Shown here: piece by piece, positions 33,948 through 42,386 of the stretch
Layout of the letters: every line of letters starts with the position of its first letter
Numbering within the stretch: position 1 is the first letter of the stretch
NCBI GenBank assembly: GCA_965221855.1
Contig: CBDCSV010000006.1
Span: 124,001 to 188,000 of the forward strand
Source: JAJDXO01 sp965221855
GTDB lineage: Bacteria; Pseudomonadota; Alphaproteobacteria; Rhodospirillales; UBA2165
Direction: 5' to 3'
Length of the DNA stretch: 64,000 nucleotides
Position numbers and translations under genes: made by a program
The notes under the pieces: generated by a model
The model's input: the letters and a program-made list of their open reading frames with translations, nothing else
Told to the model about the DNA's origin: nothing
Database searches by the model: none

Positions 33948-34646
33948 ATGGAATTTCCCGACCCCCTGATCAAGGGCGCGCTCATCAAGCGCTACAAGCG
34001 GTTCCTGGCCGACGTCGCCCTCGAGGACGGCTCGGAGGTCACCGCCCACTGCGCCAATTCGGGCTCCATGCTCAGCGTCAGCGAGCCCGGCTCCGAGGTG
34101 TGGCTGTCGCCGGCCCGCAACCCGGACCGCAAGCTCAAATACACCTGGGAGCTGATCCGCGTCGGCCGGGCGCTGGTCGGCATCAACACCCAGCATCCCA
34201 ACAGGATCGTCCAGGAAGCCATCGAAGGGGGCCGGGCCCGGGAACTCGGGGGATACGGCTCCCTCCGCCGGGAGGTGAAGTACGGCAAAAACTCCCGCAT
34301 CGACATCCTGCTGGAGGACGACGCCCGGCCCGCCTGTTTCGTCGAGGTGAAGAACGTCACCATGAAACGGGGCGAGGTCGCCGAATTTCCGGACGCCGTC
34401 ACCGCGCGGGGCACCAAGCACCTCCACGAATTGGCCGATCAGGTGGCCGAGGGCAATCGCGCGGTGATGTTCTACCTGGTCCAGCGCCCGGACTGTTCCG
34501 CCTTCGCGCTCGCCGGCGATATCGATCCGGCCTACGCGGACGCGCTGGCCAAGGCCCGGGACGCGGGCGTCGAGGTCGTGGCCTACGGCTGTGATGTGGG
34601 GACCGCCGGCGTCAGGCTCGCCGGCCCGGTCGAGATCAGGCTCTGA
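33948..34646 (+). CDS. sfsA: SfsA, DNA/RNA nuclease family (sugar fermentation stimulation protein)
   Basis: 232 residues covering the full family length. Typical segments are LIKRYKRFLADV, VTAHCANSGSML, PNRIVQEAIEGG, ILLEDDARPACFVEVKNVTM (PD-(D/E)xK-like core) and FPDAVTARGTKHLHEL. SfsA was first described for its effect on maltose genes and carries a nuclease-like fold. It follows the methyltransferase gene by 35 bases and precedes map by 96 bases. Confidence 0.95.
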   Translation: MEFPDPLIKGALIKRYKRFLADVALEDGSEVTAHCANSGSMLSVSEPGSEVWLSPARNPDRKLKYTWELIRVGRALVGINTQHPNRIVQEAIEGGRARELGGYGSLRREVKYGKNSRIDILLEDDARPACFVEVKNVTMKRGEVAEFPDAVTARGTKHLHELADQVAEGNRAVMFYLVQRPDCSAFALAGDIDPAYADALAKARDAGVEVVAYGCDVGTAGVRLAGPVEIRL

Positions 34647-34684
34647 GGGAAATCGGGGCTTGCCGCCCGCCCGCCCCTAAACCT

Positions 34685-34713
34685 CTCGGAAATCCCGGGC
34701 GGGGGTGTATAAT
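34685..34713 (+). promoter_or_regulatory. Predicted promoter of map
   Basis: A consensus TATAAT lies at 34708-34713, preceded by a TG, with a poor -35 around 34685. Transcription would begin near 34720, about 22 bases before the TTG start and just ahead of the AGGAGAG ribosome site. The 3' side of a GC-rich palindrome in the sfsA trailer may give sfsA its terminator. Confidence 0.45.
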
Positions 34714-34742
34714 CCGCCGCCCGTCAAACCAGGAGAGACATT

Positions 34743-35537
34743 TTGGACGCCGAACCGCGCAGCATAAAAATACACACCGAGAGCGACTTCGAAGGGATGC
34801 GGAAGGTCGGCCGGCTGGCCGCCGAGACCCTCGATTTCATCGCCGATCACATCGAGCCCGGCGTCACCACCGGGCGGCTCGACGAACTGTGCGCCGATTT
34901 CATCGCCGGGCGCGGCGGGGTCTCCGCGCCCCTCAACTACCGGGGCTTCCCCAAGTCCATCTGCACCTCGGTGAACCATGTGGTGTGCCACGGCATTCCC
35001 GGCGACAAGGTCCTCCAGGACGGCGACGTGATCAACATCGACGTGACGCCCATCGTCGACGGATGGCACGGCGACACCAGCCGGATGTTCTGGGTCGGCG
35101 ACGTGAGCGTCAAATCCCGGCGGCTGATCGACGTCACCTACGAGGCCATGATGAAGGGCATCGGGGTGGTCAGGCCGGGCGCCACGGTCGGCGACATCGG
35201 CCACGCCATCGAGGAGTTCGTCGCGCCCTACCGCTATTCCATCGTCCGGGATTTCTGCGGCCACGGGGTGGGGCGGATCTTCCACGATGCGCCGAACATT
35301 CTCCACTTCGGCAATCCCGGCGAGGGCCCGGTCCTCCGCGAGGGGATGTTCTTCACCGTCGAGCCGATGGTCAACGCCGGCCGCCACGAGGTCAAAATTC
35401 TCGGCGACGGCTGGACGGCGGTGACCAAGGACCGGTCCCTGTCGGCGCAGTTCGAGCACACCATCGCGGTGACCGCCGAGGGCCACGAGATCTTCACCGT
35501 CTCGCCGGCCGGCCGCGACAGGCCGCCCTACGGCTAG
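34743..35537 (+). CDS. map: Methionine aminopeptidase, type I
   Basis: 264 residues from TTG 34743, preceded by AGGAGAGA. The start gives the residues DAEPRSIKIHTESDFEGMR, the normal opening of type I enzymes. Metal ligands are in VINIDVTPIVDGWHGDTSRMF (two aspartates), FCGHGVGRIFHDAPNI (histidine), MFFTVEPMVNAG and AQFEHTIAVT (glutamates). It removes the initiator methionine from nascent proteins. radC follows after 19 bases, so they are probably co-transcribed. Confidence 0.96.
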   Translation: MDAEPRSIKIHTESDFEGMRKVGRLAAETLDFIADHIEPGVTTGRLDELCADFIAGRGGVSAPLNYRGFPKSICTSVNHVVCHGIPGDKVLQDGDVINIDVTPIVDGWHGDTSRMFWVGDVSVKSRRLIDVTYEAMMKGIGVVRPGATVGDIGHAIEEFVAPYRYSIVRDFCGHGVGRIFHDAPNILHFGNPGEGPVLREGMFFTVEPMVNAGRHEVKILGDGWTAVTKDRSLSAQFEHTIAVTAEGHEIFTVSPAGRDRPPYG

Positions 35538-35556
35538 TCTTTCGGCGGGCGTTGAG

Positions 35557-36261
35557 ATGCCAGGCCGATCAGCCGGCGCGAAGCCTTCCAAGCCTCATTA
35601 TGCGGGCCACCGGGCGCGGCTCCGCGAGCGTTTCCTGAAGTCGGGCGGCGGGGCGCTCGCCGATTATGAACTGCTGGAGTTGCTGCTGTTTCAGGCCCTG
35701 CCCCGGGGCGACACCAAGCCGCTGGCCAAGGAATTGATCCGGCGCTTCGGCTCCTATGCCGAGGTGCTGAGCGCCGAGGCGGATGCGCTTCGCGAAGTGG
35801 ACGGCGTCGGCGATGCCGTCGTCGCGGCGCTCAAGACCGTGCGGGCCGCCGCGCTCCGGCTGATGCATGACGAGCTGATGGGAAAGCCGGTGCTGGGCTC
35901 GTGGCAGGCGCTGCTGGATTATTGCCGGGCGGCCATGGCGCGGGAGAAGACCGAGCAGTTCCGGCTGCTCTATCTCAACCGCAAGAACGCGCTCATCGCC
36001 GACGAGGTGCAGCAGCGGGGAACCGTCGACCAGACCGCCGTCTACCCCCGCGAGGTGGTCAAGCGGGCGCTGGAGCTGGGCGCGACGGCGATCATCATGG
36101 TCCACAACCACCCGTCGGGCGACCCGACGCCGTCGCGGGGCGACATCGACATGACCAACCAGGTCAAGGAGGCGGGCGAGAAGCTGGGGATCGTGCTCCA
36201 CGACCATATCGTCATCGCCCGCGGCGGCGCGTCGAGCTTCAAGAGCATGGGATTGTTGTAG
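35557..36261 (+). CDS. radC: RadC family protein (JAB1/MPN domain)
   Basis: 234 residues. An N-terminal helix-hairpin-helix region (VLSAEADALREVDGVGD) is followed by the JAB/MPN metalloprotease-like domain with HNHPSGDPTPSRGD (from about residue 183) and the upstream glutamate in LLYLNRKNALIADE. The family name comes from a mis-assigned repair locus; its cellular role remains unclear. The gene is complete. A strong hairpin of the dispersed repeat family (36324-36352) follows and may terminate the map-radC unit. Confidence 0.95.
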   Translation: MPGRSAGAKPSKPHYAGHRARLRERFLKSGGGALADYELLELLLFQALPRGDTKPLAKELIRRFGSYAEVLSAEADALREVDGVGDAVVAALKTVRAAALRLMHDELMGKPVLGSWQALLDYCRAAMAREKTEQFRLLYLNRKNALIADEVQQRGTVDQTAVYPREVVKRALELGATAIIMVHNHPSGDPTPSRGDIDMTNQVKEAGEKLGIVLHDHIVIARGGASSFKSMGLL

Positions 36262-36309
36262 GCGGGGTTGATCGAGGCGAATGACCCCCCCCCCACTCAT
36301 TTTCCATGA

Positions 36310-36383
36310 CCCCCTCACCCTGACCCTCTCCCCCTGAAGTAGGGGGAGAGGGAACTACTCCCTAACCCTCGCCCCCTTTGGGG
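36310..36383. repeat. Left half of a dispersed palindromic repeat, split by the first IS copy
   Basis: The segment starts with the repeat end CCCCCTCACCC and contains a perfect 12-bp stem (CCCTCTCCCCCT / AGGGGGAGAGGG, 36324-36335 and 36341-36352). It breaks at TTTGGGG where the insertion sequence begins. The right half resumes at 37819 and ends with GGGTGAGGGGG at 37892-37902. Joined, the two halves align with the intact copy at 49290-49474. Confidence 0.8.
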
Positions 36384-36513
36384 AAATGGGATGGACGCCT
36401 CCCACCTGCTGCTGCTGGAAGTCCGACGGAAGGGGTGGACCCTCACGGGCCGACGGCATCAAAGTACCAATGGGGAAGAGCAAGCTCTTCACAGGCAAAC
36501 CGGAGGGTCCGAG

Positions 36514-37539
36514 ATGAAGACTAACAGAACTGTCGTGGGCGTGGATACGGCGAAACGTGTGTTCCAGTTGTACTGGATTGATATGGAGACGGGCGAGGTC
36601 ATGGATCTGAAGCTGAGCCGGGCGAAGTTCCTCGAACACTTCGCCAACCGCGCGCCCTGCTTGGTCGCGATGGAGGCCTGCGGCGGCTCGCAGCACTGGG
36701 CGCGCCGGCTTGGGGAGCTCGGCCACGAGCCGCGGCTGTTGCCGGCCAAGGCGGTGCGTCCCTTTGTCATCGGCAACAAGAACGACGCGCACGACGCGCG
36801 GGCGATCTGGACGGCGGCGCGGATGCCGGGCATCAAGACCGTTGCGGTGAAGAGCGAGGAACAGCAGGCGGTCCTGGCGCTTCACCGGATGCGCCAGCAG
36901 TTGGTGAAGTTCCGCACGGCTCAGACCAACGGGCTGCGCGGCCTGCTGATGGAATATGGCGAGGTGATGCCGCGGGGCCGGGCCGGGATGAGACAGGCGA
37001 TGCCCGGCGCCCTCGCGCGGGTCTCGGAGCGGCTGCCGGCGATGGTGATCGACACGCTTCGCGAGCAGTGGGCGCGGATCGGCCGGCTCGATGAAGAGAT
37101 CGGCGAGATCGAGCGGCGCATCGGGGTGTGGCACCGCGGCAATGCCGACAGCAGACGGATCGCCGAGATTCCCGGCGTGGGCGTGCTGACCGCGACCGCC
37201 GTCGTCGCCGCGATGGGCGATCCGGCGGCGTTCCGGTCGGGCCGGGAGTTCGCCGCCTGGCTCGGCCTGGTGCCGCGCCACGACGGTACCGGCGGCCGGG
37301 TTCGCATGCTCGGCATCTCCAAGCGCGGCGACCGGTATTTGCGAACCCTGCTGATCCACGGCGCGCGCGCCGTGCTCACCAACAGCAAGGCGCCGCCCGA
37401 ATGGGCGGTGCGCCTCGCCGAGCGGCGGCCGATGAACGTCGCCACCGTCGCGCTGGCCAACAAGACGGCACGCACGATCTGGGCCCTGCTGGCCCACGAC
37501 CGGACGTACCAGGCGAACTACGTCGGCCGGCCGGCATAG
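36514..37539 (+). CDS. IS110-family transposase (DEDD, IS1111-type), copy 1
   Basis: 341 residues from ATG 36514, preceded by GGAGGGTCCGAG. The RuvC-like DEDD domain is seen as TVVGVDTAKRVFQLYWID (first Asp), AMEACGGSQHWARRL (Glu) and KNDAHDARAIW (Asp pair). The C-terminal Tnp domain has RIAEIPGVGVLTATAVVAAMGD and FAAWLGLVPRHDGTGGRVRM followed by LGISKRGDRYLRTLLIHGAR, which holds the conserved serine. IS110-family enzymes recombine DNA using a bridge RNA encoded in the element. An in-frame ATG at 36391 would add 41 residues but overlaps the inverted repeat, so I prefer 36514. The copy at 40859-41884 encodes the same protein. Confidence 0.93.
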   Translation: MKTNRTVVGVDTAKRVFQLYWIDMETGEVMDLKLSRAKFLEHFANRAPCLVAMEACGGSQHWARRLGELGHEPRLLPAKAVRPFVIGNKNDAHDARAIWTAARMPGIKTVAVKSEEQQAVLALHRMRQQLVKFRTAQTNGLRGLLMEYGEVMPRGRAGMRQAMPGALARVSERLPAMVIDTLREQWARIGRLDEEIGEIERRIGVWHRGNADSRRIAEIPGVGVLTATAVVAAMGDPAAFRSGREFAAWLGLVPRHDGTGGRVRMLGISKRGDRYLRTLLIHGARAVLTNSKAPPEWAVRLAERRPMNVATVALANKTARTIWALLAHDRTYQANYVGRPA

Positions 37540-37802
37540 CCGCGGCGGACGATGGAACGGCGAACCGATAGAGGAGGTGGCCGCTGAGAGGTTGCGCAAG
37601 GCACGAAACGGAGTGATGGCAAACAGGTCGGACCGCGATCCGCCAAGCCTGAATCCCTCGAGGGGCGAGAAGCCCGTGGGGGAAATGAGGCGCGGATCGG
37701 CAGATTCCATCAGGGCCAGCGGGCACCAGGTCCCGCATCAACAGGCCGGATACAAAGCTGCAATCTGCCTGCCCGTCACACCGAAATCGGTCCTTGCGTC
37801 CC
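37540..37802 (+). ncRNA. Candidate bridge RNA region of the IS element, copy 1
   Basis: Between the transposase stop and the right inverted repeat are 263 noncoding bases, where IS1111-type elements are known to encode their bridge RNA. It contains ATCCCTC (37653-37659), complementary to the right target flank GAGGGAT, and GGGGCGAG (37662-37669), complementary to CTCGCCCC in the left target arm. The two are part of one small palindrome. No promoter or exact RNA ends can be given. Confidence 0.4.
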
Positions 37803-37818
37803 GGGAGGCGTCCATACA

Positions 37819-38106
37819 GAGAGGGATGCGGAGGCTTGGCGAGCTAGGGCACAAAGCGAAGCGACTGCCCAGGCGAGCCTTAGCCGTAGCTGGGTGAGGG
37901 GGAACAGGATTTCACCACGGAGCACACGGAGATCACGGAGAAGGGCTGAATCACCCCCATTTCCCATGACCCCCTCACGCTCATCTCTTGTGACCCCCTC
38001 ACCCTGACCCTCTCCCCCTTGGGGGAGAGGGGATTTTGCGCGGCTTGCCATCGGGCGGGCGAACCATGTATCTACCCGGATCAATCTGGACCCCGGGACG
38101 ACCGAC
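37819..38106. other. Right half of the split repeat, a second repeat fragment, and the leuS leader
   Basis: 37819-37902 completes the dispersed repeat. 37913-37947 is a CACCACGGAGCACACGGAG-type low-complexity repeat. 37991-38031 is another fragment of the CCC-rich family with an 11-bp stem (CCCTCTCCCCC / GGGGGAGAGGG, 38008-38031). leuS begins 75 bases later. No gene is seen. The leuS promoter was not clearly identified. Confidence 0.6.
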
Positions 38107-40686
38107 ATGCCGCGATACAACGCCGTCGAGATCGAGCAGCGCTGGCAGGCCGCGTGGGACGCGGCCCGGGCGTTCGCCTCGCCCGAGGATCCGTCGCGCC
38201 CCAAATACTACGTCCTCGAGATGTTCCCCTATCCCTCGGGCAAGATCCACATGGGGCACGTCCGCAACTACGCCATGGGGGACGTGGTCGCCCGCTACAA
38301 AAGGGCCAGGGGCTTCAACGTCCTGCACCCCATGGGCTGGGACGCCTTCGGCCTGCCCGCCGAGAACGCCGCCATGGAGCGGGGCGATCATCCGGCGGAC
38401 TGGACCTACGACAACATCGACACCATGCGGCGACAGTTGCAGTCCATGGGCCTCTCCCTCGACTGGGCGCGGGAGATCGCCACCTGCCACCCGGGCTACT
38501 ACGTCCACCAGCAGGCCATGTTCCTCAAGTTCTTCGAGGCGGGCCTCGCCTACCGGGGCGAGTCGCTGGTCAACTGGGACCCCGTCGACCGGACGGTGCT
38601 GGCCAACGAGCAGGTCATCGACGGCAAGGGCTGGCGGTCGGGCGCCGAGGTCGAGCAGCGCCGGATGGCCCAATGGTTCCTGAAGATCACCGAATACGCC
38701 GAGGACCTCACGGCCGCCCTCGAGGGCCTCGAACGCTGGCCCGACAAGGTGCGCCTGATGCAGACCAACTGGATCGGGCAATCGGAGGGCGCCCGGGTGA
38801 ATTTCCGCATCGCCGGGCGGGAGGGGGGCATCGAGGTGTTCACCACCCGGCCGGACACCCTGTTCGGCGCGTCGTTCTGCGCGCTCTCGCCCAATCATCC
38901 CCTGGCGCGGGAACTGGCCGGGTCCGACGAAGCGCTGGCGGAATTCATCGCCGAGTGCGGCCGGCTCGGCACCAGCGAGGAGGCCATCGAGACCGCCGAG
39001 AAACGGGGCCATGACACCGGCCTGAAGGTGGAGCATCCGTTCGTGGCGGGCGCGCATCTTCCCGTATACGTGGCGAATTTCGTGCTGATGGAGTACGGCG
39101 CGGGGGCCATCTTCGGCTGTCCGGCCCACGACCAGCGGGACCTGGAATTCGCCCGCAAGTACGGCCTGCCGGTGATCCCGGTCATCCTGCCGCCGGGCGA
39201 GGACGCCGCCGCCTTCGGGATCGGCGAGGAAGCATACGTGGGGCCGGGGGCGGCGTTCAATTCGGACTTCCTCGACGGCCTCGACGTGGAGGGCGCCAAG
39301 CGGGCGGCCATCGACCGGCTGGAGGAACTGGGGGCCGGGCGCGGCGTGATCGAGTACCGGCTCCGGGACTGGGGAATCTCCCGCCAGCGCTACTGGGGCT
39401 GCCCCATCCCCATCGTCCATTGCCCCGGCTGCGGCGCGGTGCCGGTGCCCGAGGACCAGCTTCCCGTCGAACTGCCGGCCGACGCCGACTTCGGCGCGCC
39501 GGGCAATCCGCTCGACCGCCACGAGACCTGGAAGGCCGTCGCGTGCCCCAAATGCGGCGGGGACGCCGAGCGCGACACCAACACCATGGACACCTTCGTC
39601 GATTCGTCCTGGTATTTCGCCAGGTTCTGCTCGCCCCGCTCGGACGCCGTCGTCGATCCGGCGGCGGTCGATTACTGGCTGCCCGTGGACCAGTATATCG
39701 GCGGGGTGGAGCACGCCATCCTGCACCTGCTCTACGCCCGGTTCTTCACCCGCGCCATGGAGGCCTGCGGGCTGGTGAAGGTCAGCGAGCCCTTCGACGG
39801 CCTGTTCACGCAGGGGATGGTGTGCCACGAAACCTACCGGGACGGGAACGGCGGCTGGCTGTACCCGGACGAGATCGAGAAGACCCCGGCGGGCGCCGTG
39901 CGCGCCGGGACCGGCGAGGCGGTCACCGTCGGGCGCTCGGAATCCATGAGCAAGTCCAAGCGCAACACCATCGACCCCGAGGCCATCATCGCGGCCTACG
40001 GGGCGGATACGGCCCGCTGGTTCATGCTGTCCGACAGCCCGCCGGAGCGGGACCTGGAATGGACCGACGCCGGGGTGGACGGGGCGTGGCGCTTCCTCGG
40101 CCGGGTTTACCGCATGGTCACGGAGCCGGCCCTCGACCTGGGCGACGCGGGCCCGGACGGCATGCCCGCGCCGGAGGGCATAAGCGGCGGCGCCCTCGAT
40201 CTCCGGCGCGCCGTCCACAAGACCATCGACGGGGTGACGCGGGATCTGGAGCGGTTCGGCTTCAACCGGGCGCTGGCGAGAATCCGGGAACTGGTCAACA
40301 GTCTGGCGGATTTCGCCGGGGGCGAGGGCCGGGGGCCGGCGGACGGCTGGGCCTACCGGGAGGGGCTGGAGGCCGTGGTCCGGCTGATGAACCCCATGGC
40401 GCCCCACCTCGCCGAGGAGTTGTGGGCGGCGCTGGGCCGCCGGACCATGCTGGCCCATGAGCCGTGGCCCGAGCCCGACCCGGCCCTGCTGGTCGACGAG
40501 ACGGTGACGGTCGCGGTGCAGCTGAACGGCAAGCTCAAGGGGACCATCGAGCTGCCCAACGGCGCCGACCAAGAGACCGCGGAGGAACGCGCGCTGGCGT
40601 TGGAGCCGGTGGCCGCCGCGCTCGCCGGGAAGCCGGCCCGCAAGGTGATCTACGTGCCCAACAGGATCGTCAACGTGGTGGCGTAG
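38107..40686 (+). CDS. leuS: Leucyl-tRNA synthetase
   Basis: 859 residues, normal length. The class I signature is KIHMGHV (47-53) and the second signature is SMSKSKRN near 613. The editing domain (MVNFRI-like region through HDQRDLEFARKYGLPV) and the zinc-type insertion with CPGCGAVPVP and CPKCGGD are present. The C-terminus ends RKVIYVPNRIVNVVA, as in full-length enzymes. It charges tRNA-Leu. It stands alone between two identical IS-bearing direct repeats, apart from the DNA polymerase delta and lptE genes that often follow leuS; the rearrangement here probably separated them. Confidence 0.97.
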   Translation: MPRYNAVEIEQRWQAAWDAARAFASPEDPSRPKYYVLEMFPYPSGKIHMGHVRNYAMGDVVARYKRARGFNVLHPMGWDAFGLPAENAAMERGDHPADWTYDNIDTMRRQLQSMGLSLDWAREIATCHPGYYVHQQAMFLKFFEAGLAYRGESLVNWDPVDRTVLANEQVIDGKGWRSGAEVEQRRMAQWFLKITEYAEDLTAALEGLERWPDKVRLMQTNWIGQSEGARVNFRIAGREGGIEVFTTRPDTLFGASFCALSPNHPLARELAGSDEALAEFIAECGRLGTSEEAIETAEKRGHDTGLKVEHPFVAGAHLPVYVANFVLMEYGAGAIFGCPAHDQRDLEFARKYGLPVIPVILPPGEDAAAFGIGEEAYVGPGAAFNSDFLDGLDVEGAKRAAIDRLEELGAGRGVIEYRLRDWGISRQRYWGCPIPIVHCPGCGAVPVPEDQLPVELPADADFGAPGNPLDRHETWKAVACPKCGGDAERDTNTMDTFVDSSWYFARFCSPRSDAVVDPAAVDYWLPVDQYIGGVEHAILHLLYARFFTRAMEACGLVKVSEPFDGLFTQGMVCHETYRDGNGGWLYPDEIEKTPAGAVRAGTGEAVTVGRSESMSKSKRNTIDPEAIIAAYGADTARWFMLSDSPPERDLEWTDAGVDGAWRFLGRVYRMVTEPALDLGDAGPDGMPAPEGISGGALDLRRAVHKTIDGVTRDLERFGFNRALARIRELVNSLADFAGGEGRGPADGWAYREGLEAVVRLMNPMAPHLAEELWAALGRRTMLAHEPWPEPDPALLVDETVTVAVQLNGKLKGTIELPNGADQETAEERALALEPVAAALAGKPARKVIYVPNRIVNVVA

Positions 40687-40858
40687 GATTTCCCCTCCCC
40701 CGATCGTGTTCCCTCGCCCCCTTTGGGGAAATGGGATGGACGCCTCCCACCTGCTGCTGCTGGAAGTCCGACGGAAGGGGTGGACCCTCACGGGCCGACG
40801 GCATCAAAGTACCAATGGGGAAGAGCAAGCTCTTCACAGGCAAACCGGAGGGTCCGAG

Positions 40859-41884
40859 ATGAAGACTAACAGAACTGTCGTGGGCGTGGATACGGCGAAA
40901 CGTGTGTTCCAGTTGTACTGGATTGATATGGAGACGGGCGAGGTCATGGATCTGAAGCTGAGCCGGGCGAAGTTCCTCGAACACTTCGCCAACCGCGCGC
41001 CCTGCTTGGTCGCGATGGAGGCCTGCGGCGGCTCGCAGCACTGGGCGCGCCGGCTTGGGGAGCTCGGCCACGAGCCGCGGCTGTTGCCGGCCAAGGCGGT
41101 GCGTCCCTTTGTCATCGGCAACAAGAACGACGCGCACGACGCGCGGGCGATCTGGACGGCGGCGCGGATGCCGGGCATCAAGACCGTTGCGGTGAAGAGC
41201 GAGGAACAGCAGGCGGTCCTGGCGCTTCACCGGATGCGCCAGCAGTTGGTGAAGTTCCGCACGGCTCAGACCAACGGGCTGCGCGGCCTGCTGATGGAAT
41301 ATGGCGAGGTGATGCCGCGGGGCCGGGCCGGGATGAGACAGGCGATGCCCGGCGCCCTCGCGCGGGTCTCGGAGCGGCTGCCGGCGATGGTGATCGACAC
41401 GCTTCGCGAGCAGTGGGCGCGGATCGGCCGGCTCGATGAAGAGATCGGCGAGATCGAGCGGCGCATCGGGGTGTGGCACCGCGGCAATGCCGACAGCAGA
41501 CGGATCGCCGAGATTCCCGGCGTGGGCGTGCTGACCGCGACCGCCGTCGTCGCCGCGATGGGCGATCCGGCGGCGTTCCGGTCGGGCCGGGAGTTCGCCG
41601 CCTGGCTCGGCCTGGTGCCGCGCCACGACGGTACCGGCGGCCGGGTTCGCATGCTCGGCATCTCCAAGCGCGGCGACCGGTATTTGCGAACCCTGCTGAT
41701 CCACGGCGCGCGCGCCGTGCTCACCAACAGCAAGGCGCCGCCCGAATGGGCGGTGCGCCTCGCCGAGCGGCGGCCGATGAACGTCGCCACCGTCGCGCTG
41801 GCCAACAAGACGGCACGCACGATCTGGGCCCTGCTGGCCCACGACCGGACGTACCAGGCGAACTACGTCGGCCGGCCGGCATAG
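40859..41884 (+). CDS. IS110-family transposase (DEDD, IS1111-type), copy 2
   Basis: Identical in predicted sequence to the product of 36514-37539 (341 residues), with the same DEDD residues and the same GGAGGGTCCGAG leader before ATG 40859. No damage is seen, so either copy could supply active enzyme. Because the copies are in direct orientation, recombination between them would delete or amplify leuS. Confidence 0.93.
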   Translation: MKTNRTVVGVDTAKRVFQLYWIDMETGEVMDLKLSRAKFLEHFANRAPCLVAMEACGGSQHWARRLGELGHEPRLLPAKAVRPFVIGNKNDAHDARAIWTAARMPGIKTVAVKSEEQQAVLALHRMRQQLVKFRTAQTNGLRGLLMEYGEVMPRGRAGMRQAMPGALARVSERLPAMVIDTLREQWARIGRLDEEIGEIERRIGVWHRGNADSRRIAEIPGVGVLTATAVVAAMGDPAAFRSGREFAAWLGLVPRHDGTGGRVRMLGISKRGDRYLRTLLIHGARAVLTNSKAPPEWAVRLAERRPMNVATVALANKTARTIWALLAHDRTYQANYVGRPA

Positions 41885-42147
41885 CCGCGGCGGACGATGG
41901 AACGGCGAACCGATAGAGGAGGTGGCCGCTGAGAGGTTGCGCAAGGCACGAAACGGAGTGATGGCAAACAGGTCGGACCGCGATCCGCCAAGCCTGAATC
42001 CCTCGAGGGGCGAGAAGCCCGTGGGGGAAATGAGGCGCGGATCGGCAGATTCCATCAGGGCCAGCGGGCACCAGGTCCCGCATCAACAGGCCGGATACAA
42101 AGCTGCAATCTGCCTGCCCGTCACACCGAAATCGGTCCTTGCGTCCC
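41885..42147 (+). ncRNA. Candidate bridge RNA region of the IS element, copy 2
   Basis: Duplicate of 37540-37802, with the same ATCCCTC and GGGGCGAG segments at 41998-42004 and 42007-42014. The rest of the gap to 42386 holds the duplicated flank and a repeat-family hairpin (11-bp stem, 42329-42353) that probably ends transcription toward the vapC-like gene. Confidence 0.4.
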
Positions 42148-42386
42148 GGGAGGCGTCCATACAGAGAGGGATGCGGAGGCTTGGCGAGCTAGGGCACAAA
42201 GCGAAGCGACTGCCCAGGCGAGCCTTAGCCGTAGCTGGGTGAGGGGGAACAGGATTTCACCACGGAGCACACGGAGATCACGGAGAAGGGCTGAATCACC
42301 CCCATTTCCCATGACCCCCTCACCCCGACCCTCTCCCTCAGGGAGGGAGAGGGAGCAGTCGCGCCGCTCCTCTCCGCCGCCCCTTC

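Larger units (their letters stand above)
36384..37818 (+). mobile_element. IS110-family (IS1111-type) insertion sequence, copy 1, 1,435 bp
   Basis: Ends were set by comparison with the uninterrupted repeat at 49290-49474: CTTTGGGG on the left and GAGAGGGATG on the right rejoin perfectly once 36384-37818 is removed, without a target duplication. Inside each end is a perfect 13-bp inverted repeat, ATGGACGCCTCCC (36391-36403) and GGGAGGCGTCCAT (37803-37815). Both are slightly inside the tips, as in the IS1111 subgroup. One transposase gene is carried, with a long noncoding right end. Confidence 0.85.
36366..37978. repeat. Direct repeat, copy 1 of 2 (1,613 bp)
   Basis: From 36366 to 37978 the sequence appears identical to 40711-42323, an offset of 4,345 bp. 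The block includes one IS110-family element and 18 bases to its left and 160 to its right. Both edges fall inside the CCC-rich dispersed repeat family. leuS lies between the two copies. Confidence 0.9.
40729..42163 (+). mobile_element. IS110-family (IS1111-type) insertion sequence, copy 2, 1,435 bp
   Basis: Same ends, inverted repeats (40736-40748 and 42148-42160) and gene as copy 1, at an offset of 4,345 bp and in the same orientation. No difference was seen between the two copies in the transposase or the noncoding end. Confidence 0.85.
40711..42323. repeat. Direct repeat, copy 2 of 2 (1,613 bp)
   Basis: Appears identical to 36366-37978. On the left it starts abruptly 24 bases after the leuS stop, in the middle of the dispersed repeat (CCCTCGCCCC), so the outer left arm with CCCCCTCACCC is missing. 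On the right it ends within the next repeat copy (CCCCTCAC). The flanking non-IS DNA is duplicated as well, so this is a segmental duplication and not two independent insertions. Confidence 0.9.

Noticed and set aside
37577..37897. A 106-codon frame in the right end of the IS element (also at 41922-42242)
   Set aside because: It crosses the inverted repeat and the element boundary into the flanking repeat; better explained as noncoding right end with a candidate bridge RNA.
37999..40791. A 930-codon minus-strand frame opposite leuS
   Set aside because: Antisense to an unambiguous leucyl-tRNA synthetase gene; its composition is that of a GC-skew shadow.
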